Assembly: GCF_900105325.1 (NCBI RefSeq)
Contig: NZ_FNSU01000002.1
Span: 248,001 to 312,000 of the forward strand
DNA length: 64,000 bases
Direction: 5' to 3'
From: Pseudomonas marginalis
GTDB lineage: Bacteria; Pseudomonadota; Gammaproteobacteria; Pseudomonadales; Pseudomonadaceae
This document shows, piece after piece, positions 16,044-24,244 of the stretch; the first letter of the stretch is position 1, and each line of letters opens with the position of its first letter. The notes beneath the pieces are model-generated. The model was given only the letters and a program-made list of their open reading frames with translations. It ran no database searches and was not told the origin of the DNA. Made by a program: the position numbers and the translations under genes.

Positions 16044-16805
16044 ATGAACTTCACTCCTGCCCCCCTAAATCAAGCGAACGACGTCTACGGGCGCCGGATC
16101 TGTGCTGAATTTAGCGATGACCACTGGGCTGAATGCGAGGAAAGCGCTCGCTTCGCGGAGGAGTTTTATGCAGCAATGGACGCGGCGGGGTGGCTCGGTA
16201 TTACCATGCTTGAGGAGTTGGGCGGGGCCGGACTGGGAGTCATAGAAGTTGCGATCATGATTCATGCGACGTTCAGTGGTGGTGGCTATTCGGCAGCCTC
16301 GGCCTTGCACGTCAAGCTGTTCGACTTTCGGTCTGTCGGCTCCGCAGGTTCGCGGTCGTCCATAAAATACAATGAATGGATCGGAGAGCGGGTAGGGCGG
16401 GACGACGTCTGGTTGACCCCTATGCCAGGCGGCACAGACCTGGCCGGGCCGTTCATACTTGATTCTTCGGTTGAGGATTTCGAGTACTTGGGTAACCCGT
16501 CTTACATGCCGCCGTCTGTCGCGCTCAAGCCAGATATCGAACTTGATCTGGCGCTGAGAGAGCGAATCAACGCGCGGATTCGCAGCCCGCTCACCACTCG
16601 CCATGTTCCAACCGACATCTTTGCGGTAGAGGCGGTTCCACGCACTTTAACCGGCAAGAAGCTGGCATTGCTCATCAACAAGCTTTTGCTCGGTCATGCG
16701 CTGGCAGCCGTTGTTAATCCCGACTCAATGGCCCAACCCGAGAGTCTGGGGTGGTACGAGACTTTTGCGCAGCAGCGGGCGCCAGCGCTCAGCAGTCAAC
16801 TTTAA
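16044..16805 (+). pseudogene. Chimeric open frame: acyl-CoA dehydrogenase N-terminus fused to two pieces of acetoacetyl-CoA synthetase
   Basis: The 253-codon frame is open but made of parts. Residues 1-93 are the start of an acyl-CoA dehydrogenase (AAGWLGITMLEELGGAGLGV, then ASALHVKLF). At about 16323 the frame passes into acetoacetyl-CoA synthetase (DFRSVGSAGS then GGTDLAGPF). At about 16455 roughly 120 residues of that enzyme are skipped and its C-terminus follows (EDFEYLGNPSYMPP, RTLTGKKLALLINKLLLGH, QPESLGWYETFA). All three parts keep one frame. The dehydrogenase lacks its FAD and catalytic regions and the synthetase lacks its main core, so no activity is expected. Two nested deletions are the simplest cause. 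Confidence 0.8.
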
Positions 16806-16846
16806 CATCTGATGTTCCGGCGCTTGGCCTGGAGCAGGAGCGGTAT

Positions 16847-18028
16847 ATGAGTCGTGAAGTGGTGGTATTAAGTGCGGTGCGCACGGCAATAGGTACCTTT
16901 GGCGGAAGCCTGAGAGACGTTTCCTTGAGGACTTTGGCGACGACCGTTGTGCGTGAAGCGCTGCTGCGCTCTGAGGTCAATCCAGAGTTAATAGGTCATG
17001 TGGTCATGGGTAACGTCATACCCACAGGACCTGAAGATGCGTACTTGAGTCGGATTGCCGGCGTCGACGCCGATATTCCATTCCATGTGCCAGCGTTCAA
17101 CGTCAATCGCCTCTGTGGATCGGGCTTGCAGGCCATTGTGTCTGCAGCACAATCAATTCTATTGGGCGATACCGATTTCGCTATCGCCGGTGGTGCCGAA
17201 TCTATGAGCCAGGGGCCTTATATCCAGGCTTCAGCGCGTTGGGGCGCGCGGTTGGGGAATGTGCAGTCAATCGATTATACGCAGGGCATTTTGCATGACC
17301 CGTGGAAGCATAATCACATGGGCATGACGGCTGAAAATGTTGCGCAGCGCTTCGGGATTACTCGTGAAATGCAGGACTCTCTGGCCTTGGAAAGCCAACG
17401 TCGAGCTGCTCGTGCGATTGCTGAGGGTCGTTTCGATGGACAGATTGTGCCGGTCGAGATCAAGACGCGAAAAGGCATGTCGAGCTTCTGTGTAGACGAA
17501 CACGTGCGCGCTGACGTGACGATGGAGCAACTGGCGCGTATGAAGCCAGCCTTTAAGCCCGAAGGGGTGGTCACTGCAGGCAATTCGTCCGGAATCAATG
17601 ACGGCGCCTCAGCTCTGGTACTGGCGGAAGCTAATAGTGCCAAAGCTCTGGGCTTGAAACCGCTGGCGAGGTTGATAGGTTACGCCCATGCGGGGGTCGA
17701 CCCGGACTATATGGGCATAGGCCCATTGGCCGCGACGCGGCTGTTGCTTCAACGAACACGTCTGAAAATCAGCGATCTGGATGTGATCGAGGCGAATGAA
17801 GCCTTTGCCGCGCAAGCATATGCGGTTATTCAGGAGTTGGGACTGGACCCGCAAAAGGTCAACCCCAACGGTTCCGGCATATCCCTGGGGCACCCGGTTG
17901 GCGCTACTGGCGCGCTCATTTCCACCAAAGCTATCCATGAGTTGCAGCGAACTGGTGGTCGTTACGCGCTGGTGACCCTGTGCATAGGTGGTGGGCAAGG
18001 AATTGCAGCTATTTTTGAGCGTCTTTAA
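16847..18028 (+). CDS. Acetyl-CoA acetyltransferase (thiolase)
   Basis: The start at 16847 (MSREVVVLSAVRTAIGTFGG) gives 393 residues, the standard thiolase II length; the frame is open 32 codons further up but that part overlaps the chimeric frame. The nucleophile is C90 (NRLCGSGLQ), the catalytic His is in SLGHPVGATGA, and the second Cys is in TLCIGGGQG; NEAFAAQA is also intact. It should cleave acetoacetyl-CoA or another 3-ketoacyl-CoA to acetyl-CoA. It stands directly after the remnant of acetoacetyl-CoA synthetase, which suggests an original acetoacetate-to-acetyl-CoA pair. Confidence 0.95.
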   Translation: MSREVVVLSAVRTAIGTFGGSLRDVSLRTLATTVVREALLRSEVNPELIGHVVMGNVIPTGPEDAYLSRIAGVDADIPFHVPAFNVNRLCGSGLQAIVSAAQSILLGDTDFAIAGGAESMSQGPYIQASARWGARLGNVQSIDYTQGILHDPWKHNHMGMTAENVAQRFGITREMQDSLALESQRRAARAIAEGRFDGQIVPVEIKTRKGMSSFCVDEHVRADVTMEQLARMKPAFKPEGVVTAGNSSGINDGASALVLAEANSAKALGLKPLARLIGYAHAGVDPDYMGIGPLAATRLLLQRTRLKISDLDVIEANEAFAAQAYAVIQELGLDPQKVNPNGSGISLGHPVGATGALISTKAIHELQRTGGRYALVTLCIGGGQGIAAIFERL

Positions 18029-18174
18029 AAGAAGAGACTTCAACTGTAAGCAGGTATGGCGACAAAAGACGAGGGGCATCTACCTTAGGTGGCCCAGTCC
18101 TCTGCCGTGCCCACCACACATCTTTTCCAATATTCCTCTCTCGCGACCATTCCTTTCAATAGAGGAGATTTGAC

Positions 18175-19296
18175 GTGCACATTGGTGTTCCCCTCGAAAC
18201 CCAACCGGGTGAAACACGGGTTGCTGCTACCCCGGAAACCATCAAGAAATTGATCGGCCAAGGCCATAAAGTCACCGTCCAAAGCGGCGCCGGTATCAAG
18301 GCCAGCGTTATCGACAGTGCCTATGAGGCGGTGGGTGCAACCATTGGCAGCGCCAGTGATGCATTCGGCGCCGAACTGATCCTCAAGGTGGTTGCCCCGA
18401 GCGACAGCGAGCTGACGCTGATCAAGAGCGGCACCGTGCTGGTGGGCATGCTCAATCCGTTCAACAACGAAACCATCGCCAAGCTGGCCGAACGCGGCAT
18501 TACCGCTTTCGCCCTTGAGGCTGCGCCACGTACCTCCCGCGCCCAGAGCCTGGATGTACTGTCCTCTCAAGCGAACATTGCCGGTTACAACTCCGTGCTG
18601 CTGGCCGCTCACTACTATCCGCGCTTCATGCCGATGCTGATGACCGCCGCGGGTACCGTGAAAGCGGCGCGCGTGCTGATTCTCGGCGCCGGCGTGGCCG
18701 GGTTGCAGGCGATTGCCACGGCCAAGCGCCTGGGTGCAGTGATCGAGGCTTCGGACGTGCGTCCTGCGGTGAAGGAACAGATCGAATCCCTCGGCGCCAA
18801 ATTCGTCGACGTGCCTTACGAGACCGACGAAGAGCGTGAATGCGCTGTCGGTGTCGGTGGCTACGCCCGGCCCATGCCTGCCAGTTGGATGCAGCGTCAG
18901 GCCCAGGCCGTGCACGAGCGCGCCAAGCAAGCTGACATTGTTATCACTACCGCATTGATTCCGGGCCGCAAGGCACCGACGCTGCTAAGTGCTGAAACCG
19001 TCGCGCAGATGAAACCCGGCTCTGTGGTCATCGACCTCGCAGCGGCCCAGGGTGGCAACTGCCCGTTGACCGTGGCTGATCAAGTGGTCGTCGAGAACGG
19101 CGTGACCATCGTCGGCCCGACCAACCTGGCAGGCGAAGTCGCGGCCGATGCTTCGGCGCTGTACGCCCGCAACCTGCTGGACTTCCTGAAGCTGGTCTTC
19201 ACCAAGGAAGGTCAGTTCGACGTGAACCTGGAAGACGACATCGTCGCCGCGTGCCTGATGTGCCGCGACGGCCAAGTCATCCGCAAAAACGCCTAA
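18175..19296 (+). CDS. pntAA: NAD(P) transhydrogenase subunit alpha, part 1 (NAD-binding domain I)
   Basis: A GTG start preceded by GAGGAG gives 373 residues: MHIGVPLETQPGETRVAATP, then the NAD-binding RVLILGAGVAGLQAIATAK near residue 165, and GSVVIDLAAAQGGNCP. This is the peripheral dI domain that binds NAD(H). It begins a three-gene operon (pntAA-pntAB-pntB), the split arrangement usual in Pseudomonas and alphaproteobacteria. The enzyme uses the proton gradient to reduce NADP+ with NADH and could feed NADPH-dependent oxygenases nearby. The GC-rich codon use resembles a core-genome gene more than its left neighbours. Confidence 0.96.
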   Translation: MHIGVPLETQPGETRVAATPETIKKLIGQGHKVTVQSGAGIKASVIDSAYEAVGATIGSASDAFGAELILKVVAPSDSELTLIKSGTVLVGMLNPFNNETIAKLAERGITAFALEAAPRTSRAQSLDVLSSQANIAGYNSVLLAAHYYPRFMPMLMTAAGTVKAARVLILGAGVAGLQAIATAKRLGAVIEASDVRPAVKEQIESLGAKFVDVPYETDEERECAVGVGGYARPMPASWMQRQAQAVHERAKQADIVITTALIPGRKAPTLLSAETVAQMKPGSVVIDLAAAQGGNCPLTVADQVVVENGVTIVGPTNLAGEVAADASALYARNLLDFLKLVFTKEGQFDVNLEDDIVAACLMCRDGQVIRKNA

Positions 19297-19311
19297 GCAG
19301 GGATTCAGACA

Positions 19312-19635
19312 ATGGAAGAGCTTATCTCCCCCGGTATCTACAACCTGATCATCTTCGTGCTGGCGATTTATGTCGGTTACCACGTGGTCTGGAACGTAAC
19401 ACCCGCACTGCACACGCCGTTGATGGCGGTGACCAACGCCATTTCGGCCATCGTGATCGTCGGCGCCATGCTCGCCGCCGCGCTGACCGTAACGCCTCTG
19501 GGCAAGACCATGGGCACCCTCGCCGTGGCCCTGGCCGCGGTGAACGTGTTCGGTGGCTTCCTGGTAACGCGCCGCATGCTTGAGATGTTCAAGAAAAAAG
19601 CCCCGAAAGCCGTAAAAGAAGAGGCGCCCAAGTAA
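19312..19635 (+). CDS. pntAB: NAD(P) transhydrogenase subunit alpha, part 2 (membrane domain)
   Basis: The 107-residue protein has three to four hydrophobic helices (IYNLIIFVLAIYVGYHVVW, AISAIVIVGAMLAAALTV, LGKTMGTLAVALAAVNVFGG) and a Lys-rich tail. It is the N-terminal part of the transhydrogenase proton channel. It starts 15 bp after pntAA, and its final A is the first base of the pntB ATG (stop TAA then TG). Confidence 0.95.
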   Translation: MEELISPGIYNLIIFVLAIYVGYHVVWNVTPALHTPLMAVTNAISAIVIVGAMLAAALTVTPLGKTMGTLAVALAAVNVFGGFLVTRRMLEMFKKKAPKAVKEEAPK

Positions 19636-21071
19636 TGAGCATGAACCTGGTAACGACGCTCTACCTGATCGCGTCGATCTGCTTCATCCAGGCCCTCAAA
19701 GGCCTGTCGCACCCGACCACCTCCCGTCGCGGCAACCTGTTCGGCATGCTCGGCATGGCGCTGGCGGTGCTCACCACTGTGGGCCTCATCTATAAGCTGG
19801 GTGCTGAGCTGGCCACTGCTGGCATCGGCTACGTCATCGTCGGCCTGCTGGTCGGCGGTACCGCCGGCTCGATCATGGCCAAGCGCGTCGAGATGACCAA
19901 GATGCCGGAGCTGGTGGCATTCATGCACAGCATGATCGGCCTGGCGGCGGTGTTCATTGCCATCGCGGCGGTCGTCGAGCCGCAATCCCTGGGCATCGTC
20001 AAGCAACTGGGTGATTCGATTCCGGCCGGTAACCGCCTGGAACTGTTCCTCGGCGCAGCCATTGGTGCAATCACCTTCTCCGGTTCGGTGATCGCGTTCG
20101 GCAAGCTCTCGGGCAAGTACAAGTTCCGCCTGTTCCAGGGCGCACCGATACAGTTTGGCGGCCAGCACAAGCTCAACCTGATCCTGGGCCTGGCGACGCT
20201 GGGCCTGGGTCTGACCTTCATGTTCACTGGCAACCTCGGCGCGTTCGCCTTGATGCTGGCCCTGGCTTTTGTCCTGGGTGTGCTGATCATCATCCCGATC
20301 GGCGGCGCGGACATGCCAGTGGTGGTCTCGATGCTCAACAGTTATTCCGGTTGGGCCGCAGCGGGGATCGGCTTCTCGCTGAACAACTCGATGCTGATCA
20401 TCGCCGGCTCCCTGGTGGGCTCCAGCGGCGCGATCCTGTCGTACATCATGTGCAAGGCGATGAACCGTTCCTTCTTTAATGTACTGCTCGGTGGTTTCGG
20501 CAATGCGCCGGATGCCGGTGCTGCAGCGGGTTCTAAAGAAGCACGCCCGGTGAAGTCCGGTTCGGCCGACGACGCCACCTTCCTGCTGACCAACGCCGAC
20601 ACCGTGATCATCGTTCCAGGCTACGGCCTGGCGGTGGCACGGGCACAGCATGCGCTGAAGGAACTGACCGAGAAGCTGACCCACCGTGGCGTGACCGTTA
20701 AATACGCGATCCACCCGGTGGCCGGTCGCATGCCCGGACACATGAACGTCCTGCTGGCCGAGGCCGAAGTGCCTTACGACCAGGTGTTCGAGATGGAGGA
20801 CATCAACTCCGAGTTCGGCCAGGCCGATGTGGTGCTGGTGCTGGGCGCCAACGACGTGGTCAACCCGGCGGCGAAGAACGATCCGAAATCGCCGATTGCC
20901 GGCATGCCGATCCTCGAAGCGTTCAAGGCCAAGACCATCATCGTCAACAAGCGCTCGATGGCCAGCGGCTATGCGGGCCTGGACAACGAGCTGTTCTATC
21001 TCGACAAGACCATGATGGTGTTCGGTGACGCCAAGAAGGTTATTGAAGACATGGTCAAAGCGGTGGAGTAG
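19635..21071 (+). CDS. pntB: NAD(P) transhydrogenase subunit beta
   Basis: The 478-residue protein has about eight to nine membrane helices and then the NADP-binding dIII domain. The latter shows VIIVPGYGLAVARAQHA, HPVAGRMPGHMNVLLAEA, LVLGANDVVNPAA and YAGLDNELFY. All expected parts are present and full length, so the operon should encode a working enzyme. Its ATG shares one base with the pntAB stop codon. Confidence 0.96.
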   Translation: MSMNLVTTLYLIASICFIQALKGLSHPTTSRRGNLFGMLGMALAVLTTVGLIYKLGAELATAGIGYVIVGLLVGGTAGSIMAKRVEMTKMPELVAFMHSMIGLAAVFIAIAAVVEPQSLGIVKQLGDSIPAGNRLELFLGAAIGAITFSGSVIAFGKLSGKYKFRLFQGAPIQFGGQHKLNLILGLATLGLGLTFMFTGNLGAFALMLALAFVLGVLIIIPIGGADMPVVVSMLNSYSGWAAAGIGFSLNNSMLIIAGSLVGSSGAILSYIMCKAMNRSFFNVLLGGFGNAPDAGAAAGSKEARPVKSGSADDATFLLTNADTVIIVPGYGLAVARAQHALKELTEKLTHRGVTVKYAIHPVAGRMPGHMNVLLAEAEVPYDQVFEMEDINSEFGQADVVLVLGANDVVNPAAKNDPKSPIAGMPILEAFKAKTIIVNKRSMASGYAGLDNELFYLDKTMMVFGDAKKVIEDMVKAVE

Positions 21072-21269
21072 GCCAAGTTTTTCATGTCGCACGAAGCTTT
21101 CCGCTAGGCAAGCGGTAAGTCTCCGTAAGTTTCGCGGATATGAGTTTGGGAGGCCTGAGGTCTCCCTAATGCTGTGTTGGCCGAAAACTAGTCCGCTGAG
21201 ATCTCGCTGCGGTGTTATTCAGCGCAAATTCAGACGTCGTTGAAGAGTCCTGATAGAGGTTGTACTGCC

Positions 21270-21902
21270 ATGGTCCGTCGTACCAAAGAAAATGCTCAGG
21301 AAACCCGTAGGCAGATACTCGAAGCGGCAGAGAAAGCCTTTTACGAAAAGGGCTTAGCACGTACGACGCTGGAGCGCATCGCGACTCTTGCAGGCGTCAC
21401 TCGCGGAGCTATTTATTGGCATTTCAGCAACAAGGCGGATCTTGTGCAGGCGATGCTCAATACGCTGCATGAGCCGCTGGCGGAAGTAACCAAGACCAGT
21501 GAAAGCAAAGATGAAATGGATCCGATGGGCTGTCTGCGGAGGCTGCTGATTCATTTGTTTCACCAAGTTGGTACGAATCCAAAAACCCGACGCATCAACG
21601 AAATTTTTTTTCATAAATGCGAACTCATCGATGAAACGTTCCACTTGGCTCGGCAGCGCCAAGCGGCCAGCCTTGATTGCAAGGCACGAATAGTGCGGAG
21701 CTTGAATAATGCGAAGAGTCGGGGGCAGATGCCGGAAGATCTCGATACGGTCCGCGCAGCTATCAGCTTGCACGCTTACATCGACGGCATACTGTATAAG
21801 TGGCTATTGACGCCCGAAAGTTTTCAACTACACGCAGGAGCCGAGCGCTGGGTGGATGCGGGTCTGGATATGCTTCGCCTGAGTCCGAGCCTGCGTAAGT
21901 GA
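21270..21902 (+). CDS. TetR-family regulator, TtgR/AcrR type
   Basis: The start at 21270 (MVRRTKENAQETRRQILEAA) has GAGG ten bases upstream. The 210-residue protein has the HTH TTLERIATLAGVTRGAIYWH and a TetR_C domain (NEIFFHKCE, then AYIDGILYKWLL) very like the TtgR/AcrR repressors of RND multidrug pumps. No RND pump gene lies beside it, so it is an orphan copy. It follows pntB by about 200 bp and may be autoregulated. Its target cannot be read from the sequence. Confidence 0.88.
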   Translation: MVRRTKENAQETRRQILEAAEKAFYEKGLARTTLERIATLAGVTRGAIYWHFSNKADLVQAMLNTLHEPLAEVTKTSESKDEMDPMGCLRRLLIHLFHQVGTNPKTRRINEIFFHKCELIDETFHLARQRQAASLDCKARIVRSLNNAKSRGQMPEDLDTVRAAISLHAYIDGILYKWLLTPESFQLHAGAERWVDAGLDMLRLSPSLRK

Positions 21903-22109
21903 AGCCAAATCCGTAGTTAGTGGGCAGGGTAGTTGGACAAGGGCGTCAGGCACTGCTGGTGATCGCGAACGTGAAAAGACAGCACTTGATGCCGTGGCTG
22001 ATGGTGACACTGGGCCCGGTTACCCTGGGTTGCAGGCATTCCTGGACGATCTAGGCTTTGAACAGTTTGGGATAAGAGCTTCGTTGGCGGACGGAGATCC
22101 TGGTGATTA

Positions 22110-22240
22110 AGTCAGCTTGGCTTGAGCGTCCTGGGAAAAGATCGGCACTGTATCGGCCACGTCGGCGCTAAGATCGACATTGCCGACGTTGAGCGCCTCC
22201 AACAGGGGCAAGCCGCTGGGAAACTCTTGCCAGCTGGGTC
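22110..22240 (-). pseudogene. Aliphatic-sulfonate ABC transporter binding protein (SsuA-like) remnant
   Basis: The minus-strand translation contains WQEFPSGLPLLEALNVGNVD followed by DTVPIFSQDAQAKLT, which matches the N-terminal domain of SsuA-type periplasmic binding proteins (the F-P-x-G-x-x-L-L-E-A-L-x-x-G segment). The signal peptide and the rest are missing and a stop follows at once. The stretch 21903-22109 on its left shows nothing that can be named. Confidence 0.6.
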
Positions 22241-22361
22241 GCGGTATCGCCATAGGTGGCAAACGAGTCCTTTGGCGCTTGCGGGTCGTGCAGGGGCGTC
22301 GAGCAAGCCGCTGACGAATAACAGGTCTGTCTGGGCCGGCACTGACACCATCGGTATACCT

Positions 22362-22625
22362 ATGAATCTCTGGTTTCGTCTTCTGCTTCTGCTGTTCCGT
22401 AGACCCTGGCGTAAACGGGTCGACGGGCTGGCGGACGACCGTCATCCGCATGCGAGTTTGGCCACTTGATCTCGACTTCAACCGACACGTCACTAACGGT
22501 CGGTACTTCACCTTGGCTGATGTAGGGCGCATGGACTATGTCCTGCGTAGCGGCTCATTTCGGATCGCGCTGCGTAATAGAGCGTTTCCTATTGTCGGAG
22601 ATACGTGGGGTAAGTTTCGACCTTG
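22362..22625 (+). pseudogene. Acyl-CoA thioesterase-like protein, frameshifted and truncated
   Basis: From ATG 22362 the frame reads MNLWFRLLLLLFRRPWRKRV and loses sense near 22440. It continues in another frame as RMRVWPLDLDFNRHVTNGRY, then FTLADVGRMDYVLRSG and IVGDTWGKFR. Together these are the first half of a hot-dog thioesterase (the D-x-N-x-H-x-x-N-x-x-Y motif is present as DFNRHVTNGRY). A frameshift near 22440-22450 and loss of the 3' half at about 22625 make it inactive. Confidence 0.7.
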
Positions 22626-22679
22626 TCGCGGGCAACCGCGATATGCAAATGTGATCTGCGCCTGGAGTACAAACGCGCA

Positions 22680-23588
22680 TCATGGTTCGAGGTGCGGCCT
22701 CATCAGGTCCTCGAACCACTCGATGAATGCCCCTAGCCGACGCGTTCTCTGGCGCCGGTGCGGATACAGCAAGGAAACGGGCATGGCGGCGGCACGAAAC
22801 GCGGGCATGACCTCGACCAACTCCCCGCTGTCTAACAGGTGCTTTACGTCGAAGCGGGGTATCTGGATCAGGCCGAGCCCGGAACGGCAACAGGCAATGT
22901 AGCTCTCGGCATTGTTGACGACGACCCGGCTAGGTACGTTACTGGTCTGCTCCTGCCCATCGGCAGGAGGGTGTTCCCAGGGTAACTGCCGCCCCGTGGT
23001 GGGAGAGGCGTAGCCAACTGCCCAGTGCCCGGAGGCAAGGTCCCTCGGCTGCTCCGGCACGCCGTATTCATGCAGGTAGGCTTTGCTGGCGCAGTTGATC
23101 AAGGCGATAGCCCCTAGCGGCCGCACCGCCAGGCTGCAGTCCTGCAGGGTCCCCACACGTACCGCGCAGTCGACGCCTTCCTGCACCAGGTCGATGGCGC
23201 GATCGGCAGAGCCGAGTGCCAACTGCAGCCGAGGATAGCGGCGCAGCAGACCCGGCAACGCCGGCGCGATTAGGCGTCGCGCAATGCGGCTGGGCGCATC
23301 GATCCTGAGCTGGCCAGCCACTTGCCGCTGGCTGCTCTGGAACAATTGCTCGACATCCTCGGCGTCCGCCAGCAATGGACGCAAGCGCTCGAGCAACTGT
23401 GTGCCATCAGCTGTCAGATGGACCTGGCGCGTCGTGCGGTTCAGCAGGCGGGCGCCGATCTTTTCCTCCAGTTGCTGGATCGCGGCAGAAACGGTGGCGC
23501 GAGGCAATTCCAGCGCATGGGCGGCTTTGATGAAACTGCCCATTTCGGCTACGCGCACGAAGACGCGGTACTGATCGAGTTTGTCCAT
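22680..23588 (-). CDS. LysR-family transcriptional regulator
   Basis: The frame is open far upstream, but the LysR start is MDKLDQYRVFVRVAEMGSF at about 23588; upstream sequence is unrelated. The protein of about 302 residues has a typical HTH (SFIKAAHALELPRATVSAAI) and a substrate-binding domain with DCAVRVG and the SGLGLIQIPRF segment, of the subgroup that often regulates adjacent SDR or oxidoreductase genes. It is GC-rich, like the four genes that follow it upstream on the minus strand. Its target may be the SDR at 26433 (inferred). Confidence 0.88.
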   Translation of the reverse strand: MDKLDQYRVFVRVAEMGSFIKAAHALELPRATVSAAIQQLEEKIGARLLNRTTRQVHLTADGTQLLERLRPLLADAEDVEQLFQSSQRQVAGQLRIDAPSRIARRLIAPALPGLLRRYPRLQLALGSADRAIDLVQEGVDCAVRVGTLQDCSLAVRPLGAIALINCASKAYLHEYGVPEQPRDLASGHWAVGYASPTTGRQLPWEHPPADGQEQTSNVPSRVVVNNAESYIACCRSGLGLIQIPRFDVKHLLDSGELVEVMPAFRAAAMPVSLLYPHRRQRTRRLGAFIEWFEDLMRPHLEP

Positions 23589-23658
23589 GTCTGCATTCAA
23601 CCTTGGGAGCGGTGCCAATCCCGGACGCGGAATCGGCATCCGTGGGACGGTAGGATGA

Positions 23659-24240
23659 TCACCCCGCGAACCCTCCCTGATCCAGAAAGATTTGCTCCGC
23701 CATCGTGGTCTGGCGCAACAGTAGCGGATTGCGGTGCGGAAAACGGCCGAAACGGCGGATGATGTCGCGATGGCCTTCGGCATGGGAGCGGCCGGTTGGC
23801 CCCAGCCGGGTGTTGAGTGCCACGGACACGTCCTGGTCGGCGATGTCTTCCGAATGCGCGAAGGGCAGGCAGAAGAACAAACGCAGTTCCGGATCAACGG
23901 CGTCCATATGCCGTTGCGAATGCGCGATGCGTGCGAAGTGCCGCGCCAGTGGGTCGGTCGCGTACATGTGGCCAGTGCCGCGGAAAGCATTTCGCGGGAA
24001 TTGGTCGAGTAGGATCATCAGCGCCAGCGCAGCTTCCGGTTCACCGATCCAGTGGTCGACCTCGCGTCGGGCCGCCGCCAGGTGCAGGTCCAGAAAGCGT
24101 TCGCGAAAGTGCTGATCCAAGGCCGGGTCCTTGTCAAACCACCGCTCTGCGCCGACTTCCCGCCAGAATTGGACCACGTCGGTCGCGCGTTCGCCGGTCT
24201 TCAGCGGCATCGCCGGGTGTCGAGAAGGGACTATCGCCAT
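23659..24240 (-). CDS. DUF924 family protein
   Basis: The start at 24240 (MAIVPSRHPAMPLKTGERAT) is preferred, because it follows GAAGGG and leaves 4 bp after the antiporter stop; an ATG at 24264 would overlap that gene. The 193-residue protein is all-helical with the DUF924 signatures VVQFWREVGAERWFDKDP, MILLDQFPRNAFRGT and FFCLPFAHSED. The family (COG3803, TPR-like fold) has no established reaction. It is probably co-transcribed with the antiporter. Confidence 0.88.
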   Translation of the reverse strand: MAIVPSRHPAMPLKTGERATDVVQFWREVGAERWFDKDPALDQHFRERFLDLHLAAARREVDHWIGEPEAALALMILLDQFPRNAFRGTGHMYATDPLARHFARIAHSQRHMDAVDPELRLFFCLPFAHSEDIADQDVSVALNTRLGPTGRSHAEGHRDIIRRFGRFPHRNPLLLRQTTMAEQIFLDQGGFAG

Positions 24241-24244
24241 CGCA

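Noticed and set aside
19377..21092. 571-codon open frame antisense to pntAB-pntB
   Set aside because: His/Gln/Arg-rich translation with no domain, no ribosome site and exact overlap with conserved transhydrogenase genes; a GC-rich shadow.
21903..22109. Short plus-strand frame of about 50 codons with plausible codon use
   Set aside because: No start with a ribosome site, no recognisable family, and it lies among gene fragments.
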